DNA of 64,000 nucleotides from Peronospora farinosa (lineage: Eukaryota > Oomycota > Peronosporomycetes > Peronosporales > Peronosporaceae): NCBI GenBank assembly GCA_947646735.1, contig CANTFK010000752.1, positions 186,001 to 250,000 on the forward strand, written 5' to 3'. Of the stretch, positions 57,799 to 64,000 are shown piece by piece. The notes under the pieces are model-generated. The model did not search any database and was not told the origin of the DNA. It saw nothing but the letters and a program-made list of their open reading frames with translations. A program made the position numbers and the translations under genes. Positions within the stretch are counted from its first letter, which is position 1, and the number at the start of each line of letters is the position of its first letter.

Positions 57799-60700
57799 TT
57801 AGATCTGTATCTTTGTCCAGGTCGACACCGTAGAGGTAGCAACAACCCAGGATGGTAGCGCGTCCGAGAATTCCTTCATTTCTGGAGTCGTGAGCGCAAG
57901 GTAGTGCCCAACAAAAGCAACATCAATAGGCTTGTTGGACTTGGCCTCGATCCAAAAGTGATAGGTTGATGGAACGGTGCCGCTGCAGAACTGGAGAATG
58001 TATGCATCTTCAGCTTCAACAACTGGCCCGCTGTCACCGTTTCCCAGAGACCTGCACAAGTAAAGATCACAGTAGTCAACGAGGTCGTGAGATGAACAGT
58101 TCAAACTTGATGACTTTCTTGGTAGGAAACTGCTGATACGCACCACGAAGTCAATTTTGTTTTCTTGGCATCGATAAAGAGGTTCATGTGTGATGGTCCG
58201 GTTATCATGAAGTGGATTGTGCGGCGATTTGTCTCCTCCGAGTACTTTGATGAGAGGACTTCAAGTCTGTTTCGCATTACATCATACACAAAATAAGTGT
58301 CGACATTTCCGGTCACGAATCAAATAGCTCTTACCTGGCAAGGACATCGCTAGGGATGGCGGGTGCAGCAGTCAAAAGATACCACGACTTGTGTTCCGGA
58401 AGTATGTGCTTCACCGGAAGTGACCACGGCATGTGCCCATACACTTCGGCGTTCTCGTGTAGTTCTTCCGGAGCTCGATGCATGCGTGCATCCTTCCACT
58501 GCGTACTTGCCAAGTTGCTTTTAATAGGATCAGGTCCACGGAAGTCCAGCGAATTGATCCACAGACCCGAGTCAGTGTGAACATTCCCGTTCGGAAGCCG
58601 AACTTCGCGCTGAACGTGCTGGAGCATAAGACGCTTCGGACAGATATCCGAGTATGGGTTACTGCAATCAAACAAAGTCACCCAAGTCTTAGACACTTGC
58701 CTCAATGTATCACGTTAACGCATACTTACCGAATTGAAGCGTAAGCTGTAGATACCACGGTAATGACAATGCATATGTTCCGAATCAACTTGAGCTGCTT
58801 GGCTGGAAGGAAGCAAAACACTCGAGCCGAATAGGAAACCATTATCTATGTATCAACGGCCAGCAACAATGGTGGGTACTCGAAAATACTGTTAGTGAAG
58901 GATCGCAAGAAACTTACCAAGAGAATGATGCACATCAAAAGCGATAGCACCACGTCAGGAGGTACGACTGGACCGCTTCGACCCAGCAACGGGATGAAGA
59001 ACATCAGGGCGATCGCAAAGCAGCACATCGTGTGGATCACAGGAATGACCATGGCGCTCAGCGAGATACAAATGTACATGCCCGACGAGAGCAAGCGGGA
59101 GCGCTGCAAGAGCTGGCATAATACCTGCCCCACTAGCGGAAAGAATATCCATGCTGCCAAAATGTAGCTCGAGATTAGCCCAAATTGCAAGCAGATTGTC
59201 AATCCTCCCATCCAAATGCACATGATAACCTCGAAGATACTCTCCTCAAGGTGCCACAGAGCTTGAGGCGTCATCTTGTTCGTCTTTTTCTCCAATGCAG
59301 ATGTAAGCTGATGAAGCATTCCTGCGAGTGCTGGAGAAATGAAGAGCGCTCCAGCTAGATATGGCTGAGAGTACCACGGCAGTGGCGCATATAGACTTAG
59401 CAACACAGCAACTGTCAACGATGAGGCAATTGCAGCACCAAAGCATCGTGTAATCAGCACGAACGCGGTCAAGCGTTCAGAAAGCGAGACGTGGGATATC
59501 ATGAGGTAGACCACGGCCAGCAGAAGCACGCCTCCACACAAAGTAAACGTCATTTCCTTGCTCGCAGTCATCATCGTAAGTCCCATGATATCCGAAAATA
59601 AAGTGTTGGAGCTTTGGGGATTGTCTCCAACCTTTTTCAGGCGTCCAGGCTCATTTCCCAATTGGTACACGACACCGACAAGATTCTCTCCAAGACGCTG
59701 AACCGCGCCGGGTTGAATACGTGATATATCGTCTAACATCGTGTGGTAAACATAGCCATTTGCGATATACGCAAAGTCCATGCCAGCAACGTAACCGAAA
59801 TCACGATAGACTCTATAGTCCGTATCAGCAGGAATAATGCCCGATTGAAAAAGCTCTTGTGCGATAATACTTGCATGTGGGTATTTCGCTCCCTGTGCGT
59901 AAGCCAATGCTAGCTCGTCACTACCTGTTTGAAAGAGCAATTCCCGACCACCAGCACCAGCAGCTTCTAAGTTAATAAAAGCTCGAATTGTATTTGTCCA
60001 TGGATGTTGTGTAATAAAGCCATGTGCCGCTTGCATTATGGTTTCCTCTGCTCCGTTAAAATTGAACACCAATGTTGCATGTTTCGGTGGATTCAATACA
60101 ACAATCCGTAGCAATTCCATCATAATTGCAATGTTCACACCATCATCCGAAGCTGCTGCTCCACCAATAGCAGCATCATAGTGAGATGAAATCATCAAGG
60201 AGTTATTAAGTGCATCAAATGTTGCATCGGGTGGCGACACCTTGACCAAAATATTCGTCACATTGGCGTAAATATTCTGAAACTGTGCAATAAAATTCAG
60301 TCCAAAGGCACCCGATGGTTTTTGCACATCGACTTCGACTTGCACATTTTCCGGCTTGAGTGTCTGGATTTCTGCAATCTATATATTGCAATACCACCAT
60401 AGGACACAATATCACTATCGTACACAATATCACCATATTTATATATATTCACCTCTATAAATTTATAAAATACCCAATAGCTCTAACATTTCGAACATTG
60501 TCAATCAAACCTACCTGTTCCAATAGATAAGTTGGTGTTACTTCCTCATTGGCTTTCGTACCAACTGGACGATATCCAAAGCTCATAATCTGTTCTAATA
60601 TAATACGAGCTCTATCCTCTGAGAATTCATCTAATGGTGCGTCTAATCCCTTGGCCTCAGGCAGCCACGTGTGCCAATAGGTCACAATAGCAAAAGTTGA

Positions 60701-60853
60701 CGCATAAAAGGCTAAAAACCCGAAAATAACGAGCCATCCATGAGGAAGTGACGGGTGGAAGCGATGATGACGTTTTGGCGTTTCATGGTGATGGATTAAA
60801 GTGGTAGAAGGACGGGGAACGGCAGCCTGATGACGGTGACGCAATGCCGACAT
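57799..60853 (-). CDS. ERMP1-like membrane M28 metallopeptidase (Fxna family), six exons
   Basis: 872 residues from exons 60853-60515, 60378-58918, 58845-58730, 58661-58335, 58266-58144 and 58051-57799; introns of 136, 72, 68, 68 and 92 nt, all GT..AG, keep phase. ERMP1 is an ER membrane aminopeptidase-like enzyme. Evidence: basic His-rich N-terminus and one membrane helix (about 42-66); an M28 zinc-peptidase domain with SSHYDA (His ligand about residue 179), ASDDG, FNGAEE, NLEAAG and YHTMLDD; then a cluster of about eight membrane helices; then a lumenal C-terminal domain matching animal ERMP1 (PKRLMLQHVQREV; DSGLWINSLDFRG; ITGPSHMNLFIDA; YHFWIEA). Zinc ligands H, D, E, E/D, H are all present, so probably active. 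The final exons would be missed without splicing. Length near human 904. Confidence 0.93.
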
Positions 60854-61643
60854 GTGTGGGTGGACCAAGTGAATGTGGTACGAAAGGTAGATGTTGTAGG
60901 AGTTAGTTATATAATAAATAAGATGAAATGATATTATACAGGTTATGTAGTTTGAGAAGAGAAGGGTGCAGCCAGATGTGACGTGGTCTACACAAAAGAA
61001 GGATACATTTTGAATGTTACTTCACGAACGCCATGGTCACATTTACTGGCGCCCACATTAAGTCCCGAAAAATTGTCCTAGCGTCTAGAATGAGAACCTA
61101 CTCTACACTATTCTATTCATATAAATGCTATAGTAGAGAGGTTAGAAGCTGATCAAAAAAATTCTTGATAATAATAGTATTATGCCCTGTCCGTGTAATT
61201 GATCACTCCCATCGCTGCGTTCACGTGATCCCTAAGGTCGCTCGCTGTACATCCATCGTCACGCGTCTGTACAATGGTGCAATAAAGCTTGTCATCGCTT
61301 TCTCTTTTCGTAGCCGAAAGAATTAGAGGCACGAACTCGAGGCACAAGTGCTACAGATACACAAGTTGTAGGCCGCCGTTCATCTGTCGCTCAAAAAAGT
61401 AAAGAGTACTTGAGATTCTTTGAGGTCATGGGCTATAACATGCTCAACAAAAATTGGACGAGGGTATTTGATCGAGTACTTGCAGCTGTTCTTCCTTGGA
61501 TACGTCGTCGCCTTGATATAACGACAGGCAAGTTGACTTTGTTTGAGAAGGTGAAGTATATGTAAGTACACGTACGACCCATTATACCTCTCGACAGGTA
61601 ACATAGTCACCGTGGCGACTTCTACTTTAAGTACTAGGTATAA
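60854..61643. other. Intergenic before the transposon block
   Basis: 0.8 kb, AT-rich near the ERMP1-like gene. Short frames only; nothing recognised. Confidence 0.45.
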
Positions 61644-62168
61644 CTAGTCCCTCGGACAGCCGAGCGCCGTTGTGACAACACCTTCCTCCGCGGAAGTGTG
61701 CACTTGAATAGAGGCTCCGGTGTCCATAGCGATATTCGCGAATCGATCCGCCATTTTGTTGTATGAGCAATAGTGGTGTCCCCAGCTGGAGACACCGGTA
61801 TCGTCAGCAATTGGTCTTACCTCTCCGAATAGCAGCGTCAGGTGTGGCTTGCATGGAGGATGATGCGTTCGTAGTTGCGAAAGCACGAGCGCACTGTCCC
61901 CCACGACATGCAGAGGTGTAGCCGCTAGCCTTCGCTTGTCGAAGCTCGTGCACGAGCCCCTAGTACAGCGACATTATTAGTAGTATTTGCAGAACCGTAG
62001 GCCATGCTCGATACCCACAGGACGCATGCATGCTGCGTGCGTCTAAGTGTGAAGTTAGATCCTGCTCCGCCCGGTCCAGGATTTCCTCTCGACCCCCCCC
62101 CCCCGTCGAAGAAAAGCAGGTAGAAAACCCCAGATAGATTGTCACGTGGTAGCGGTCGCAAGGGAGGT
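61644..62168 (-). mobile_element. RNase H remnant of a LINE-like (non-LTR) retrotransposon
   Basis: Minus-strand pieces match the RNase H type I domain that ends many LINE-like polyproteins: GVFYLLFFDGG then SRGNPGPGGAGSN (first catalytic Asp), and, in another frame, MGDSALVLSQLRTHHPP (second catalytic Asp) and NKMADRFANIAMDTGASIQV (final Asp). The codons for the expected Glu between them are disrupted by a deletion near 61960, and a (C)12 run at 62093-62104 has expanded the FDGG turn. The reading is thus broken in at least two places and non-functional. The 5' side stops exactly at the gypsy LTR, implying the LTR element inserted into it. Confidence 0.8.
62093..62104. repeat. (C)12 homopolymer inside the RNase H remnant
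   Basis: Twelve consecutive C on the plus strand, read as extra Gly codons in the FDGG region; a likely slippage or assembly-error site. Confidence 0.9.
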
Positions 62169-62805
62169 TGTAGCGGAGCTGCACAGCTCTTTAGCCAGAG
62201 AAAGACTTTCGGCTGGAAGCCTCTTAGTTCTAGAGAACTAAATAGAGTTAAGGCTAAAAGCCACTTAGTTCTAAGGAACTAATTAAACGACTTAAAGTCA
62301 CCCTCTTCTAAGGAAGTAGGTTGACTTTAAGTCAGCAAGCAATAAGCTTAAGGTTCAGAGAACCAACGCACAGAGTGCAAGAACAAGCTAGAAGCTTAGG
62401 GGTTCAGAGAACCAACGCACGAAGTGCACAAGAGAGCAAGTCAGAACGACTTGCGATCTTAAACTCAAAAGGAGAACTGATTTTATTTAGGCTTTAAGAT
62501 TTTATGAATAGTCCTACTCTAAGTACACTACACTAGATTAATTACTATAATAGTAATTATTATATGCAGACCTTGCTATTGGACGACGAATCGTCTAAAC
62601 ATCTGTGTATGATGTACTTAATACAGCGTTAGTGATTTATCGAATCCCAATCGATAAGATACGGTATTACCGAATACCGTATCTTAACGCTCATACTTAA
62701 TACCTCTCTAAAGAGAAGTATAATAATGCATTATATGCAATACAAAGGGGAGTTTAACCGTAAACTCTCGGAAAGACGCTACAACCGTCGTGTAACCCCG
62801 TTACA
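62169..62805 (-). repeat. LTR of a Ty3/gypsy retrotransposon (3' LTR, minus orientation)
   Basis: On the minus strand the LTR begins TGTAACGGGG at 62805 and ends CTCCGCTACA at 62169; the two ends are imperfect inverted repeats (8 of 10 positions) with the TG..CA rule. Directly before it (62806-62817) is a purine tract, ggtgggggaggg, the expected polypurine primer. Internally it is AT-rich with short duplicated blocks (ggttcagagaaccaacgcac occurs twice on the plus strand). Length 637 bp. The partner LTR lies outside the window. Confidence 0.82.
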
Positions 62806-62817
62806 CCCTCCCCCACC
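62806..62817 (-). other. Polypurine tract of the gypsy element
   Basis: Read on the minus strand as ggtgggggaggg, immediately 5' of the LTR TG. This is the primer site for plus-strand DNA synthesis and fixes the element's orientation as minus. Confidence 0.75.
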
Positions 62818-63773
62818 AGACTGACGTTCCCATAGAATGTCACTCGACATTTTTTTCTCTCGTAGAGGTAGTGCTTTAGCGAACGCTTAAAACCTCACGG
62901 TTTGTTCACGGCACATAACATGACGCCTCCCGGCAGTGAGTCACAGACTCTTCGGGACCTCATTGAAGACAACCTTGACGAAGCGGTTGTTACGAAAGTG
63001 ACACCGTCTTTGTGGGACCCGATGGGTACCCTTTAGCCACCCTCACGGGTGAAGATGACACTAGTCATGCACCGAATCCGTTCCTTGAACGTGGTGCTGC
63101 AAATGCGCTAACAGCGTTACGTGACCGCCTGACGTATCATCAACGGTGACGGTTACCAACCCACTCGACGAGCAGCAACAGCGGACCATCGACCAAGAGG
63201 AAGGCGCCAAGCGCCGGACGAAGAATATGACGAGGCTGCAGGACCACCGACAGTACAGGTTCAAACCACCTACGGTGGAAGAACGCCTAAAGGAAGCATC
63301 TGGGCATTCCCTTTCTGGTTGGACCATTGGGCCTGAGGCCATTTCACCTGAGGATGTTGCCACGCGCACGTCACTTCGACAACGATATCTGGAACCCCAC
63401 ATCACTACACAAAGCTAATACTTGGCACGCCTTAACAGGCAAGTGCGCGGTGCGCCAGTTCCTCCCATAAAGGGTGTTCCCATCCTTCTGTTCGCAGGGA
63501 AAACCGAGGACGAAGAAGACACGGCTTTCAGCCGCTGGGCGCATTATGCGCGACGTTTAAGCAGCATGTGGGCCTTACGGGCAAGTGCCGATGTGGCAGA
63601 TGTTCGACACGAGCGGAAGATGCGTTACGATTACGCTAAATTGAAGGCCCGGGAAAAATTGAAATCCCAACGAACGCATTATGCGTCTGCTACCCAGCAG
63701 CCCAATGTTTCGGCTACCCCTGTAGTCGCGAGTCCACGACAGGCCGAGGTCGCTAACCCGCCTACCCTCACCA
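62818..63773 (-). mobile_element. Long 3' non-coding region of the gypsy element (sense strand)
   Basis: Between the pol stop at 63774 and the polypurine tract there are about 955 bases with no convincing sense-strand frame. The opposite strand carries coherent coding-like sequence (see the antisense entry). Confidence 0.6.
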
Positions 63774-64000
63774 TTACTGGTGAGAAGCGTCAGCGCCAAC
63801 AGGCGGACCCTGCGCACGACGCTCAAAAACGTCCACGGCGTATAGGCAGTCCTGCCGAAGGGGAGTCTCAAAATCCCATGAATTCCACGACTCGGGATAA
63901 CCCCGCCACTTTACCAAATACTGGTTTTGACCATGGCGGCGACGCTTCTGCAGTAGACGCTCCACATGGAACTGTAGGTCCCCCTGCGCATCGAGCAAAG
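62920..64000 (+). pseudogene. Antisense reading frame in the gypsy 3' region, interrupted, runs off the window
   Basis: On the strand opposite to pol, protein-like sequence starts at the ATG 62920 (MTPPGSESQTLRDLIEDNLD), continues after a one-base shift near 63033 (TGEDDTSHAPNPFLERGAAN), shifts again near 63147 (KRRTKNMTRLQDHRQYRFKP; KPPTVEERLKEASGHSLSGW), meets one TAA at 63416, then stays open from 63419 to the window end (RLSSMWALRASADVADVRHE; basic, Lys/Arg-rich helix, then a Pro/Ser-rich disordered part). It overlaps the pol chromodomain in antisense. It could be an additional antisense gene of the element or the Gag of a differently oriented element; lesions make this copy non-functional. 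No family recognised. Confidence 0.5.
63774..64000 (-). CDS. C-terminal chromodomain of a Ty3/gypsy polyprotein (partial)
   Basis: The frame enters from beyond the window end and stops at 63774. It contains a clear chromodomain: FHVERLLQKRRRHGQNQYLV followed by KWRGYPESWNSWDFETPLRQ, with the aromatic cage-type residues of this fold, then a short tail. Chromodomains at the end of the integrase are the hallmark of the chromovirus branch of Ty3/gypsy elements and can direct insertion toward marked chromatin. The rest of pol lies outside. Identity of the domain is very strong; completeness of the element cannot be judged. Confidence 0.88.
   Translation of the reverse strand, partial: LLDAQGDLQFHVERLLQKRRRHGQNQYLVKWRGYPESWNSWDFETPLRQDCLYAVDVFERRAQGPPVGADASHQ

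Noticed and set aside
63061..63405. Minus-strand 114-residue frame in the gypsy 3' region
   Set aside because: Ser/Arg/Cys-rich composition typical of the shadow of the opposite coding-like strand.
1..64000. tRNA, rRNA, CRISPR arrays and bacterial-type operons
   Set aside because: Scanned by eye for T-loop-like and cloverleaf sequences and regular spaced repeats; none convincing. A tRNA scan would be decisive.

Overview
This window comes from an oomycete nuclear genome, most likely a Phytophthora or downy-mildew relative (Peronosporaceae). The evidence is an elicitin with its six cysteines, an oomycete-type initiator (Inr) upstream of it, an imidazoleglycerol-phosphate dehydratase fused to a HAD phosphatase, a KRE6/SKN1-like beta-glucan protein, a bZIP factor with an altered DNA-contact residue, and a chromodomain Ty3/gypsy retrotransposon. 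Genes are compact and usually intron-poor. The introns I could place by protein continuity have GT..AG ends and are mostly 62-92 nt, with one of 136 nt. No database search was run; all family calls are by eye.

Layout. 1-7.5 kb: the end of a polytopic membrane transporter, a two-exon lysophospholipid acyltransferase, and a secreted/membrane GH16 KRE6/SKN1-like protein. 7.5-18.5 kb: gene-poor and repeat-prone. It holds two intact C2H2 zinc-finger genes (11.3 and 14.4 kb), a decayed third copy (9.3-10.0 kb), a near-perfect 28-bp-arm palindrome (10.25 kb) and a 24-bp tandem repeat. 18.5-31.5 kb: elicitin-like GPI protein, HAD-IGPD histidine-biosynthesis fusion (minus), EF-hand CorA Mg transporter, an unknown protein, a TPR protein with a degenerate prolyl-hydroxylase fold, and COG6 (four exons). 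31.5-34.6 kb: a stretch of broken coding sequence on the minus strand, then a bZIP gene. 36-46.4 kb: PDS5 cohesin regulator (minus) divergent from a full-length ABCC/MRP transporter (plus), and a Kre9/KNH-domain protein (minus). 46.4-50.9 kb: a large gene-poor gap with a (CT)26 microsatellite. 50.9-61 kb: UPF1 helicase (minus), a small Cys-containing two-exon protein (plus), a further C2H2 zinc-finger gene (minus), and a six-exon ERMP1-like M28 metallopeptidase (minus). 61.6-64 kb: nested transposons. The 3' end of a Ty3/gypsy element on the minus strand (chromodomain, long 3' region, polypurine tract, 637-bp LTR) sits directly against a frameshifted RNase H domain of a LINE-like element.

Functionally the window mixes conserved housekeeping genes (COG6, PDS5, UPF1, HisB fusion, ERMP1, LPLAT, CorA) with cell-wall/surface genes (GH16, Kre9/KNH, elicitin) and lineage-specific transcription factors. 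It is not an operon-like or pathway cluster. The most unusual items are a coherent antisense reading frame inside the gypsy 3' region, a short acidic/hydrophobic C-terminal motif shared by all the zinc-finger genes including the relic, an apparent signal peptide that is probably a translated 80-nt intron, and the catalytically degenerate hydroxylase domain.
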